Source: Bacillus marasmi (GTDB lineage Bacteria; Bacillota; Bacilli; Bacillales; Cytobacillaceae). From it: a stretch of DNA of 49,251 nucleotides. A model generated the notes under the pieces. It was not told the DNA's origin and made no database searches. It saw only the letters and a program-made list of their open reading frames with translations. The translations under genes were made by a program, and so were the position numbers. The stretch spans positions 1-49,251 of the forward strand of contig NZ_LR656184.1 of NCBI RefSeq assembly GCF_902168435.1, written 5' to 3'. How positions within the stretch are numbered: the first letter of the stretch is position 1; every line of letters begins with the position of its first letter. Shown here piece after piece: positions 1-7,342 of this stretch.

Positions 1-131
1 CAGGTTGCCCACGTGTTACTCACCCGTCCGCCGCTGACTATCGGGAGCAAGCTCCCTCAAGTCCGCTCGACTTGCATGTATTAGGCACGCCGCCAGCGTT
101 CGTCCTGAGCCAGGATCAAACTCTCCAAGAA
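1..131 (-). rRNA. 16S rRNA, 5' end (partial)
   Basis: The complement of 105-124 is the universal bacterial 16S 5' primer region (AGAGTTTGATCCTGGCTCAG), followed by the normal start of the gene. The gene runs off the left edge, so only about 130 nt are present. The exact 5' end (near 131) is estimated by comparison with Bacillus 16S. Confidence 0.96.
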
Positions 132-216
132 AGTTGAGTTGATTTAGCTCATAAAAGTTACGTTGGCTAGTGTTCATAACCGAAGTCAGATACACTAAAT
201 TTTGTTTATTGTTGAC

Positions 217-243
217 GTTTGTTTGTTTAGTTTTCAAGGAACA
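217..243 (-). promoter_or_regulatory. boxA-like rRNA antitermination site
   Basis: On the minus strand, between tRNA-Gly and 16S, the sequence reads CCTTGAAAACTAAACAAAC. This resembles the boxA-type leader motif found ahead of 16S and 23S in Bacillus rRNA operons. The functional role is inferred from that similarity. Confidence 0.5.
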
Positions 244-244
244 A

Positions 245-318
245 TGGAGCGGGTGATGGGAATCGAACCCACAACAACAGCTTGGAAGGCTGTGGTTTTA
301 CCACTAAACTACACCCGC
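245..318 (-). tRNA. tRNA-Gly (TCC)
   Basis: A 74-nt cloverleaf with acceptor GCGGGTG/CACCCGC, anticodon loop CTTCCAA (TCC) and encoded CCA. It is the last tRNA before 16S in this operon. Confidence 0.97.
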
Positions 319-337
319 ATATTCATATTAAATTAGA

Positions 338-414
338 TGGTCGGGAAGACAGGATTCGAACCTGCGACCCCTTGGTCCCAAACCAAGTGCTCTACCAAGC
401 TGAGCTACTTCCCG
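338..414 (-). tRNA. tRNA-Pro (TGG)
   Basis: A 77-nt cloverleaf with acceptor CGGGAAG/CTTCCCG, anticodon loop TTTGGGA (TGG), T-loop GTTCGAATC and encoded CCA. Confidence 0.97.
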
Positions 415-415
415 A

Positions 416-516
416 TTTAGATGTCAGAGTTCAGATGTTAGATATCAGAATCTTAGAATCGCTTCGAAGCTTTTCTTTCAAACTGACTTCTCACTTCTGA
501 TTTCTTACTTCTAGAA
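416..516. repeat. Palindromic spacer element, copy 1
   Basis: This spacer between tRNA-Pro and tRNA-Arg is an imperfect inverted repeat of about 100 nt. It is centred on the palindrome GCTTCGAAGC (461-470) with TTAGATGTCAGA-like and TTCTGATTTCTTACTTCTAGA-like arms. A homologous element lies at 901-1004 in the same cluster. Confidence 0.75.
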
Positions 517-517
517 A

Positions 518-594
<77 letters not shown>

Positions 595-667
595 ATTTGT
601 TAAAATTTAGCAACTTAATTAGTTTAACAGTTTCACAAAACGTTGTCAATACTCTTTTAAATATAAT

Positions 668-753
<86 letters not shown>

Positions 754-815
754 ATTATAAAAAGCGACAATCGCAATGATAACACAATTGTTATCCACAA
801 ACAACAGGAAATTAA

Positions 816-900
816 TGGTGCGGGTGAAGGGAGTCGAACCCCCACGCCTTGCGGCGCTAGATCCTAAGTCTAGTGCGTCTGCCAATTCCGCCACACCCGC
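816..900 (-). tRNA. tRNA-Leu (TAG)
   Basis: An 85-nt class II tRNA with a long variable arm, anticodon loop CTTAGGA (TAG) and encoded CCA. Confidence 0.97.
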
Positions 901-1004
901 ATATGTTAGATGTTAGATGTCAGATATAAGAGGTCAGAATCCCGGTTTCGCTTCGAAGCAAAACACATATTCTAACTTCCAACTTCTGATTTCTCACCTC
1001 TAGA
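901..1004. repeat. Palindromic spacer element, copy 2
   Basis: The spacer between tRNA-Leu(TAG) and tRNA-Lys shares the central GCTTCGAAGC palindrome (950-959) and both arms with the element at 416-516. The two copies are diverged but clearly homologous. Both are bounded by tRNA 5' and 3' ends. Confidence 0.75.
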
Positions 1005-1005
1005 A

Positions 1006-1081
1006 TGGTGAGCCATGAAGGACTCGAACCTTCGACCCTCTGATTAAAAGTCAGATGCTCTACCAACTGAGCTAATGGCTC
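1006..1081 (-). tRNA. tRNA-Lys (TTT)
   Basis: A 76-nt cloverleaf with acceptor GAGCCAT/ATGGCTC, anticodon loop CTTTTAA and encoded CCA. A second copy without CCA is at 47776-47848. Confidence 0.97.
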
Positions 1082-1090
1082 TCAAAAAAA

Positions 1091-1165
1091 TGGCTGGGCT
1101 AGCAGGATTCGAACCTACGAATGACGGAGTCAAAGTCCGTTGCCTTACCGCTTGGCTATAGCCCA
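1091..1165 (-). tRNA. tRNA-Gln (TTG)
   Basis: A 75-nt cloverleaf, anticodon loop CTTTGAC (TTG), CCA encoded. The same tRNA sequence occurs at 48005-48079. Confidence 0.97.
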
Positions 1166-1183
1166 ACATATATTAAATAAAAA

Positions 1184-1260
1184 TGGCGGTCCGGACGGGA
1201 CTCGAACCCGCGACCTCCTGCGTGACAGGCAGGCATTCTAACCAACTGAACTACCGGACC
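1184..1260 (-). tRNA. tRNA-Asp (GTC)
   Basis: A 77-nt cloverleaf with acceptor GGTCCGG/CCGGACC, anticodon loop CTGTCAC and encoded CCA. Confidence 0.97.
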
Positions 1261-1272
1261 AAAAACTTAAAG

Positions 1273-1344
1273 TGACCCCTACGGGATTCGAACCCGTGTT
1301 ACCGCCGTGAAAGGGCGGTGTCTTAACCGCTTGACCAAGGGGCC
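1273..1344 (-). tRNA. tRNA-Glu (TTC), no encoded CCA
   Basis: A 72-nt cloverleaf with anticodon loop CTTTCAC. The acceptor strand is followed by ACTT rather than ACCA, so the 3' end must be added by the CCA-adding enzyme. The other Glu copy at 48465-48539 does encode CCA. Confidence 0.96.
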
Positions 1345-1355
1345 GATATATTAAA

Positions 1356-1446
1356 TGGCGGAGAAGGAGGGATTTGAACCCTCGCGCCGGTTACCCGACC
1401 TACACCCTTAGCAGGGGCGCCTCTTCAGCCTCTTGAGTACTTCCCC
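1356..1446 (-). tRNA. tRNA-Ser (GCT)
   Basis: A 91-nt class II tRNA with a long variable arm, anticodon GCT in the loop after CCCCT, and encoded CCA. Confidence 0.96.
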
Positions 1447-1453
1447 AAATAAA

Positions 1454-1528
1454 TGGCTCCGCAGGTAGGACTCGAACCTACGACCGATCGGTTAACAGCC
1501 GATTGCTCTACCACTGAGCTACTGCGGA
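1454..1528 (-). tRNA. tRNA-Asn (GTT)
   Basis: A 75-nt cloverleaf with acceptor TCCGCAG/CTGCGGA, anticodon loop CTGTTAA and encoded CCA. It is the first gene of the tRNA-16S operon. The same tRNA sequence occurs at 48668-48742. Confidence 0.97.
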
Positions 1529-1588
1529 ACAGTATTAATAGAAGCTTTTTGTTAATTTAATATCAACATCATCTTGTCGACTTTATTT

Positions 1589-1617
1589 ATTATAAAAACT
1601 TCGACTCGATTTGTCAA
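1589..1617 (-). promoter_or_regulatory. P2 promoter of tRNA-rRNA operon
   Basis: On the minus strand a perfect sigma-A promoter reads TTGACA (1612-1617), 17 nt, TATAAT (1589-1594). It lies about 60 nt upstream of tRNA-Asn and is the proximal member of a tandem pair, the usual layout for Bacillus rRNA promoters. Confidence 0.85.
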
Positions 1618-1662
1618 CACTATTTTTTTCGCACCGAAATCATTATCGTTGCGCGGAATATT

Positions 1663-1691
1663 AATATAACATCGCTTTAACTGCTTGTCAA
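1663..1691 (-). promoter_or_regulatory. P1 promoter of tRNA-rRNA operon
   Basis: On the minus strand TTGACA (1686-1691), 17 nt, TATATT (1663-1668). It is the distal member of the tandem pair. Its -35 box falls inside the last codons of the SprT-like gene, so promoter and coding sequence overlap. Confidence 0.8.
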
Positions 1692-2150
1692 CTCTTTTAC
1701 TTTTATTAACTGACCTCTACATTTTCCACAAACATATTTCTCTGTATTGATCGCTCGCTTACGCTTATATACTTGCGAACACGTCTTGCATGCATAAACT
1801 AGAATTCTATTTACCGGCTTCGCTTTCTTAGCATTAGGTAATGGAGAGCAAAATCTAGGTGCTTCTACTTGTTTTAATAATTGCCTGAAATCGGGATCTC
1901 TGTGTTGATAGCCTTTCCCCTCTAAATGAAGGTGATAATGACATAATTCATGTTTTATGATTCCGTATAACTCAGTTTCTCCAAATTGCTCAAAATATGT
2001 TCTATTAACTTCAATATTATGGCTCCCTAATAGATATCTCCCACCAGTAGAGCGTAATCTCGGATTAAAAAGGGCTTGATGTCTGAAAGGTTTCTGAAAA
2101 AATTTAATTGATATTTCTTCAACTAATTTCTGCAGTTTTTTGTTATCCAA
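1677..2150 (-). CDS. ydcK: SprT-like zinc metalloprotein-family protein
   Basis: The 157-residue protein has a zinc-site motif HELCH (H67, E68, H71) followed by HRD around H83, as in the SprT/Spartan-like family. A C-terminal zinc ribbon has CxxC pairs at 121-124 and 141-144. The TTG start is preferred over an ATG nine codons upstream because GAGGAGGG lies at good spacing before TTG, and this start matches the N-terminus I recall for B. subtilis YdcK. The neighbours cmpA and tex and the following tRNA cluster keep the B. subtilis order. SprT-family members are metalloproteases or their relatives, but no substrate can be deduced here. Confidence 0.88.
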   Translation of the reverse strand: MDNKKLQKLVEEISIKFFQKPFRHQALFNPRLRSTGGRYLLGSHNIEVNRTYFEQFGETELYGIIKHELCHYHLHLEGKGYQHRDPDFRQLLKQVEAPRFCSPLPNAKKAKPVNRILVYACKTCSQVYKRKRAINTEKYVCGKCRGQLIKVKELTSS

Positions 2151-2185
2151 CCAAACACCCTCCTCATCATTGAACATGACAAACT

Positions 2186-2191
2186 ATTATA
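2186..2191 (-). promoter_or_regulatory. -10 box for SprT-like gene
   Basis: A perfect TATAAT on the minus strand would start transcription about 28 nt upstream of the TTG start codon. This supports TTG over the more distal ATG as the translation start. No good -35 box is visible at 17 nt. Confidence 0.5.
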
Positions 2192-2235
2192 ACATATATT
2201 ATTTCAAAAGAAATACGATTCGGGAGGTTGTATTT

Positions 2236-2349
2236 ATGCCGACCTGGTTTCAGAAGCAAATGCAACGTGCATTTTATGAAAAAAATCGTTATCAAATAAA
2301 GCTATTGAACCAATGCTGGTTTTTATACAGAAAAAAACACCGCTCATAG
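2236..2349 (+). CDS. cmpA: CmpA, cortex morphogenetic protein
   Basis: A 37-codon gene preceded by GGGAGGT. It encodes a basic, aromatic-rich peptide beginning MPTWFQKQMQRAF and containing YQIKLLNQCW. This closely matches, from memory, B. subtilis CmpA (37 aa), including its position between tex (ydcI) and ydcK. CmpA works in the mother cell during sporulation with ClpXP as part of quality control of SpoIVA and the spore envelope. A longer in-frame reading upstream overlaps the opposite-strand SprT-like gene and lacks a ribosome binding site. It is easily missed because of its size and marks the organism as a spore former. Confidence 0.93.
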   Translation: MPTWFQKQMQRAFYEKNRYQIKLLNQCWFLYRKKHRS

Positions 2350-2361
2350 GCGGTGTTTTTC
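2332..2361. terminator. Bidirectional terminator between cmpA and tex
   Basis: The hairpin CACCGC-TCATAG-GCGGTG is flanked by A-rich sequence on the left and TTTTT on the right. It can serve both convergent genes. The cmpA stop codon lies in its loop. Confidence 0.85.
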
Positions 2362-2373
2362 AGCAATAAATCG

Positions 2374-4551
2374 TTATTCATTCGGTGGGAGCATTGTTAA
2401 TGATACTCGACCTTTATTAACATCTACCCCATCGACCCAAACAGTGACAACATCTCCAACCGCAACAATATCTAATGGGTGTTTTACAAAACGATTGCTT
2501 AGTTTTGAAATATGGACTAATCCATCTTGTTTAACCCCGATGTCAACAAATGCACCAAAATCAACGACGTTTCTTACAGTTCCTTGTAGCTCCATCCCCG
2601 CTTTTAAATCTTCAAGCTGAAGGACATCTTTTTTGAGCAATGGTTTTGGCAGTTCGTCACGAGGATCCCGCTCTGGTCTCATTAATGCTTCAACGATATC
2701 CTGCAAAGTCAATTCTCCGATTTGCAGCTCTGCTGCCGTTTGTTTGATATCGAGTCTTGATAAAGCAGCTTTCAATTCTTCACTGCCTAGGTCAGCAGTT
2801 TTGAAACCTAAACTAGAAAGTAATTGCTTAACCTCTTTGTAGCTTTCTGGATGGATACCAGTTCGATCTAATGGATCCTCTCCATCGACAACCCGTAAAA
2901 ATCCAATTGCTTGTTCATATGTTTTCGCGCCGAGTCGCGGTATCTTTTTCAATTGACTGCGGCTTGAAAATTTACCTTCCTCTTCGCGCTTTTTAACAAT
3001 ATTATTTGCAACGGTTTTTGATAAACCCGCTACATACTGAAGCAGCGATGATGAGGCAGTATTAACGTTAACTCCTACTTGGTTAACAGCAGTTTCTACG
3101 ACAAAAGTTAATGATTCAGACAGTTTCTTCTGTGATACATCGTGCTGATACTGTCCGACCCCAACCGATTTCGGATCGATTTTCACCAATTCAGCTAATG
3201 GGTCCTGCAAACGGCGCGCGATAGAAACGGCACTTCTTTCTTCAACTTTAAAATCAGGAAATTCCTCACGAGCCAAGTCTGATGCAGAATACACACTTGC
3301 TCCCGCTTCATTAACGATAAGATAGAAAATCTCTTCAGTCATCTCTTTTAATATATCTGCGACAAACTGTTCTGTTTCACGAGATGCCGTCCCATTTCCA
3401 ATCGCAACCATTTCAATTTTATATTTTTCTAAAATAGAAATGATTTTTTCGCGCGCTTCCTTTGTCTTTTTCACAGGAGGATGTGGATAGATCACATCGA
3501 TTGCTAACACTTTACCCGTTTCATCCACTACCGCTAGCTTACAGCCCGTCCGATAGGCTGGGTCTACCCCAAGCACAATTTTCCCCTTCAATGGTGGTTG
3601 AAGCAGCAGATTGCGCAGGTTTTCCGAGAAGATGTGAATCGCTTGTTCCTCAGCTTTTTCGGTAAGCTCATTGCGGATTTCTCGCTCAATCGATGGTTGA
3701 ATCAGACGCTTGTATCCATCCTCAATTGCTTCTGTAACTAGTTTCTCACTTATAGCATTATGTTTTTTAATCCACTTTTTCAGTAAATAATTCAAGATTG
3801 CGTCTACGTTTGGCTTAACAGCAACTCGTATGATTTCTTCTTTCTCGCCACGATTAACTGCTAAAACACGATGCGGAACGATTTTTTGAACAGGTTCTTC
3901 ATACTGATAATACATTTCATAAACATTCTTCTCGTCTTTTTCCTTATCTTTTACGGAAGTTTCTATTAATCCATGTTTAAAGGTTTCCTGACGAATCCAT
4001 TTGCGGCTTTCCGGATCATCCGAAACCCATTCAGCGATAATATCTTTAGCTCCAGCTAAAGCATCCTCAGCAGACAGGACTTCTTTTTCCTCTGACAGGA
4101 ATTCACAAGCTTTTTCTTCAGTGTCCCCCGTTTGTGGAAATGTCATCAGCCATTCCGCAAGTGGTTCTAAGCCCTTTTCCTTGGCGATAGTAGCTTTCGT
4201 ACGGCGCTTTTGTTTATACGGACGGTATAAATCCTCAACTTCTTGGAGTTTAGTAGCTCGTCCTATTTGAACCTGGAGTTCAGGCGTTAATTTGCCTTGT
4301 TCATCTATTAAACGGATAACCTCTTCCTTCCGTTGTTCTAGGTTTTGTATGTATTGCCATCTTTCAATAATGTCTCGTATTTGAACTTCATCTAATGCGC
4401 CAGTCATTTCTTTTCGATATCGCGCCATGAATGGAACAGTATTACCCTCGTTATGAAGATTGATGACACTGCGAACTTGGGTTAATTTTAACGCTTGCTC
4501 CGTGGCAATTTGTTTAATAAATTGCTCTTGTTTATCGATAATTTGTTCCAA
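2374..4551 (-). CDS. tex: Tex family RNA-binding protein
   Basis: About 725 residues. The N-terminal region carries NTVPFMARYRKEMTGALDE, characteristic of Tex. A YqgF/RNase-H-like central domain follows (GVDPAYRTGCKLAVVDETG), then helix-hairpin-helix motifs, and a C-terminal S1 RNA-binding domain (about residues 640-710). Tex proteins bind nucleic acid and associate with transcription. A TTG start is chosen because GGAGG stands 8 nt before it; an ATG eight codons upstream (4575) has no comparable site. In B. subtilis the homologue (YdcI) lies downstream of the sigB operon, which is absent here. Confidence 0.93.
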   Translation of the reverse strand: MEQIIDKQEQFIKQIATEQALKLTQVRSVINLHNEGNTVPFMARYRKEMTGALDEVQIRDIIERWQYIQNLEQRKEEVIRLIDEQGKLTPELQVQIGRATKLQEVEDLYRPYKQKRRTKATIAKEKGLEPLAEWLMTFPQTGDTEEKACEFLSEEKEVLSAEDALAGAKDIIAEWVSDDPESRKWIRQETFKHGLIETSVKDKEKDEKNVYEMYYQYEEPVQKIVPHRVLAVNRGEKEEIIRVAVKPNVDAILNYLLKKWIKKHNAISEKLVTEAIEDGYKRLIQPSIEREIRNELTEKAEEQAIHIFSENLRNLLLQPPLKGKIVLGVDPAYRTGCKLAVVDETGKVLAIDVIYPHPPVKKTKEAREKIISILEKYKIEMVAIGNGTASRETEQFVADILKEMTEEIFYLIVNEAGASVYSASDLAREEFPDFKVEERSAVSIARRLQDPLAELVKIDPKSVGVGQYQHDVSQKKLSESLTFVVETAVNQVGVNVNTASSSLLQYVAGLSKTVANNIVKKREEEGKFSSRSQLKKIPRLGAKTYEQAIGFLRVVDGEDPLDRTGIHPESYKEVKQLLSSLGFKTADLGSEELKAALSRLDIKQTAAELQIGELTLQDIVEALMRPERDPRDELPKPLLKKDVLQLEDLKAGMELQGTVRNVVDFGAFVDIGVKQDGLVHISKLSNRFVKHPLDIVAVGDVVTVWVDGVDVNKGRVSLTMLPPNE

Positions 4552-4795
4552 TCGTATATCCTCCACATTCTTCATTTTTCCATTAGGATTATTATCTATT
4601 GTAGCAAATTTATACGTTGGTTTGCATTGAGGGCACTTATATTGAGGTATTGTGAGGTGTTTTTAGAAAAAATCTATCTTTTGTGGGGGAAAATCATTAT
4701 TTTTTTATAAAAATTACAGATTTTTAATACAAAATAGCAGATTTCTATAAAAAAGTCTGGATTTTAGGCCATTTCATCTTAATCGGGAACCAATA

Positions 4796-4994
4796 TTTGC
4801 ACAAGATTACTGCGATATGCACATGAAATTGTGGGTATGATCTATTTGAAAAAATATATGATACAACTTTTCCGATATATGCACGACTTTTCAAATATAT
4901 GCACAACTTTTTAGAGACACTGCGAATATATGCTCACGAAAACCTTGATATGCACACAAAAAACCATATATGCACATCCCGCCCTTTTATGCAC
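4796..4994. repeat. Phased ATATGCAC short-repeat array
   Basis: The octamer ATATGCAC occurs at 4815, 4877, 4897, 4948 and 4968. Close variants occur at about 4796 (TTTGCAC), 4855 (ATATGATAC), 4927 (ATATGCTCAC) and 4987 (TTATGCAC). From 4855 onward the spacing is 22, 20, 30, 21, 20 and 19 nt, so most units are about two helical turns apart. Some units share the extension ACTTTT after the core. Function unknown. Confidence 0.8.
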
Positions 4995-5055
4995 AGCTCT
5001 CAAACCTCGACAACTAACAACCAATCAACTACTAATCCTAACCCCCCCTCGCAAA

Positions 5056-5088
5056 CAATAAAAAAGACAAACCTGCTTGGAGGCTTGC
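5056..5088 (-). terminator. Terminator after ndoA
   Basis: On the minus strand CAAGCCT-CCAAGC-AGGTTTG is followed by TCTTTTTTATTG, a 7-bp stem with a U-rich tail. It lies about 100 nt downstream of the ndoA stop. Confidence 0.75.
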
Positions 5089-5193
5089 CTTGTGCCGAAT
5101 CTTTATGTAAAGAAGCGACAAACAAAAGTTCGTCCTTCTCTTAAAAACTTAATAAAAATAAAATCATGACAGAATAACGGTGAATCCTTTTTA

Positions 5194-5544
5194 CTAAAAT
5201 TCGATGAGTCCTAAACTTACTTGTAAGGCATCATCAACTTTATCCATCATTTCATCATCAAGATGGGTAATTTTGTCAGTTAAACGTTGTTTATCGATAG
5301 TACGAATTTGTTCTAGTAGAATAACCGAATCACGTTCGAAACCGTAACGCTTCGCATCAATTTCAACATGGGTAGGCAGCTTTGCTTTTTGGATTTGAGC
5401 TGTTATTGCTGCAACGATGACTGTGGGACTGAACCGATTCCCGATGTCGTTTTGAATGACAAGCACAGGACGAACGCCGCCTTGCTCTGAGCCAACAACT
5501 GGGGAAAGGTCTGCAAAATAAACGTCACCACGTTTCACAATCAA
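5194..5544 (-). CDS. ndoA: NdoA/EndoA, MazF-family endoribonuclease toxin
   Basis: A 116-residue MazF/PemK-fold protein, the same length as B. subtilis EndoA. It begins [23 protein letters not shown] and includes RPVLVIQND and the conserved IRTIDKQRL region. The family member in B. subtilis cleaves single-stranded RNA at UACAU and is neutralised by NdoAI. It is encoded 4 nt after the ndoAI stop codon, so the pair is translated from one message. The flanking alr gene matches the B. subtilis order. Confidence 0.96.
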   Translation of the reverse strand: MIVKRGDVYFADLSPVVGSEQGGVRPVLVIQNDIGNRFSPTVIVAAITAQIQKAKLPTHVEIDAKRYGFERDSVILLEQIRTIDKQRLTDKITHLDDEMMDKVDDALQVSLGLIEF

Positions 5545-5548
5545 GAGA

Positions 5549-5830
5549 TTACCCTCCGCTAACTAGGCGTTCTACTGTGTGTTCTGCCTCATATTCCGCT
5601 TGAAACATTTCCGAAGCTATTGTTAGATTTATTTTGGCCATTTCCATATAGCCTCGTCTCATCGACTCACGAATCTGCCTTTTTTTTCGCTCGCGAAGAT
5701 ACATCTTCGTGGCTTGATAAATAAATTCACTACGATTAACGTTTTCCTGTTTTACAAAACCATCCAACTCGGTTAAAAGATGTTGCGGTAATTTTACCAA
5801 TATCTCTGTTGTTGCGCTGGATTCAGACAC
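5549..5830 (-). CDS. ndoAI: NdoAI, antitoxin of NdoA
   Basis: A 93-residue ribbon-helix-helix antitoxin that starts [14 protein letters not shown] and ends TVERLVSGG, with the conserved block [12 protein letters not shown] in the middle. The GTG start is chosen because GGAGG lies 9 nt before it and the product then has the B. subtilis length. An ATG two codons upstream is only 3 nt from the same site. In the family the N-terminal domain binds the operator and the C-terminus wraps the NdoA dimer. Confidence 0.94.
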   Translation of the reverse strand: MSESSATTEILVKLPQHLLTELDGFVKQENVNRSEFIYQATKMYLRERKKRQIRESMRRGYMEMAKINLTIASEMFQAEYEAEHTVERLVSGG

Positions 5831-5994
5831 AAACATACACCTCCACCATCACTACACACCATTTTATCTCTATCCCTTTTATATATTACCACTATTTATC
5901 CAGAAAGCAAAGGCTATTCAGTTTTCACTTGAATAATCTATCAGAAAAATAATTTATTATACACCTGTATCATTATTACCTATTAAATAGCTTT

Positions 5995-7155
5995 TTAGTC
6001 GGCAATTGCATTATATACATCTACTGTTTTTCCATTGCGTTTATAGATACGTGGTACACGATTCGAGATAATGCAAGGAATCTCGTAGTTAATCGTTTCC
6101 GCGCGAGCTGCAATCTCATTTACGGATATTACTTCATTAACTTGTTCACCTATTAACGTTACCTGTGTTCCAACAGGGTATTCATGAGGCAGCAAAATCA
6201 TGCATTGATCCATGCAGATTCGTCCAACAATCGGCATTCTAATTCCATCGATTAGCACTTCTTGGCCTTGCAGCTTTCGAATCCATCCATCAGCATATCC
6301 GATTGGAATCGTACCAATCCATTCATCCTGTTTCGCTTCATAAGTGGCACCGTAGCTTACTTTATCACCTTTATGGAGTTTTTTCACATGAATTAGACAC
6401 GAATGCAGTGAAAATACTTCCTTTAATGGATACGGCAGCTCCGGCTCTATCTCAGGTGATGGAGTTAAGCCATACATCGAAATTCCCATGCGAACTGCAT
6501 TAAAATTAGCTTCCGCAAATCTTAATGATGCTGCACTATTACTACAATGAATGTATTTTGGCTTTTCTTTTAACAAAGAGACCATTTCTTGAAAACGGGC
6601 AAACTGTTGATAAAAATAATTAGTATCAAGCTCATCCGCAGTTGAAAAATGCGTAAAGACTCCTTCTAATTCAAGCCTATTATCGTCTAAAATTAACTTT
6701 TCTAAAGCTTCCAAGTCATCACTCTCTCGGATGCCAATTCGTCCCATACCTGTATCTAGCTTAACATGAAGTTTTAGCTGGTCTGTTTCATTAAGAACGG
6801 CTTGTGCTTCAGTTAGCCAGTTTGATTGAAAAACAGTTAAGGTGATTTTATGATTGGCAGCAATCCGAACATCTTGCGGTCGGCTGGCACCTAATACTAA
6901 AATTGGTGCGGTGATTCCTTTTCTTCTTAACGACAATGCTTCATCCAGAAAAGCCACAGCTAAATAGGTTGCACCTGCTGAAAGAGCTGTATTAGAAATT
7001 TGCACATCACCATGACCATATGCATTTGCTTTCACAACCGCAATGATCTCTACATATGCGGGTAGGTGGTTCCTTAATCCTTCGACATTTGCTTTAACTC
7101 GGTCTAAATCAATCTCAGCCCAAGTATCCCGATAAAAAAAACCTTGCTCTTCCAC
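5995..7155 (-). CDS. alr: Alanine racemase (PLP-dependent)
   Basis: About 386 residues. The pyridoxal phosphate lysine is in [11 protein letters not shown] (K42). The second catalytic region is [10 protein letters not shown], and MGRIG/GRICMDQ motifs are present. The enzyme interconverts L- and D-alanine for peptidoglycan and teichoic acid D-alanylation, supplying Ddl and MurF encoded in this same window. A GTG start is used because GAGG is about 11 nt upstream; another GTG three codons earlier (7164) is almost on top of that site. Gene order ydcC-alr-ndoAI-ndoA is as in B. subtilis. Confidence 0.96.
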   Translation of the reverse strand: MEEQGFFYRDTWAEIDLDRVKANVEGLRNHLPAYVEIIAVVKANAYGHGDVQISNTALSAGATYLAVAFLDEALSLRRKGITAPILVLGASRPQDVRIAANHKITLTVFQSNWLTEAQAVLNETDQLKLHVKLDTGMGRIGIRESDDLEALEKLILDDNRLELEGVFTHFSTADELDTNYFYQQFARFQEMVSLLKEKPKYIHCSNSAASLRFAEANFNAVRMGISMYGLTPSPEIEPELPYPLKEVFSLHSCLIHVKKLHKGDKVSYGATYEAKQDEWIGTIPIGYADGWIRKLQGQEVLIDGIRMPIVGRICMDQCMILLPHEYPVGTQVTLIGEQVNEVISVNEIAARAETINYEIPCIISNRVPRIYKRNGKTVDVYNAIAD

Positions 7156-7184
7156 GCCATTCACTTCCTCTTACATTAACCCTT

Positions 7185-7217
7185 TAACGTAATGGGGGAC
7201 AGTCCCCCAATGCGTTA
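7185..7217. repeat. REP-like palindrome, GGGGGAC/GTCCCCC family, copy 1
   Basis: A near-perfect inverted repeat whose core GGGGGACAGTCCCCC is extended on both sides by TAACGTAAT/AATGCGTTA. It sits just upstream of alr. A second member with the same core is at 16671-16702. Confidence 0.8.
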
Positions 7218-7296
7218 GTGCATTGAAATGTTCTATTGTTGATTATCGAACTCCTTAGTTTTAATGTCAATGAAAACTTTATGGTTTAAACTTCGT

Positions 7297-7328
7297 TAAA
7301 AAACAGGCTCGGAATGTGCGAGCCTGTT
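7297..7328 (-). terminator. Terminator after ydcC-type lipoprotein
   Basis: On the minus strand the stem AACAGGCTCG / CGAGCCTGTT is followed by TTTTTAACG. It lies 15 nt after the lipoprotein stop codon. Confidence 0.88.
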
Positions 7329-7342
7329 GATTAATGTCTTGT

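Larger units (their letters stand above)
4552..5193. other. Gene-free region between tex and ndoA
   Basis: About 640 nt without a credible gene. The tex-proximal half is very A+T rich. The centre (4796-4994) holds the ATATGCAC array, and the ndoA terminator is at 5056-5088. A reading frame at 4899-5144 runs through the repeats and has no ribosome binding site. B. subtilis carries rsbR-sigB-rsbX and small ydc genes at this junction. Confidence 0.75.

Noticed and set aside
282-500. Open frame across tRNA-Gly and tRNA-Pro, plus the 16-237 frame near 16S
   Set aside because: They are translations of tRNA and rRNA leader sequence.
4796-4994. CRISPR array
   Set aside because: Units are 8 nt with variants, spacing is about 20 nt, and there are no identical repeats of 24 nt or more and no cas genes.
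4899-5144. 81-codon open frame on the plus strand
   Set aside because: It reads through the ATATGCAC array and the ndoA terminator, has no ribosome binding site and an implausible composition.
5194-5830. ndoAI-ndoA as a novel toxin-antitoxin system
   Set aside because: It is the conserved chromosomal EndoA pair in its usual place after alr.
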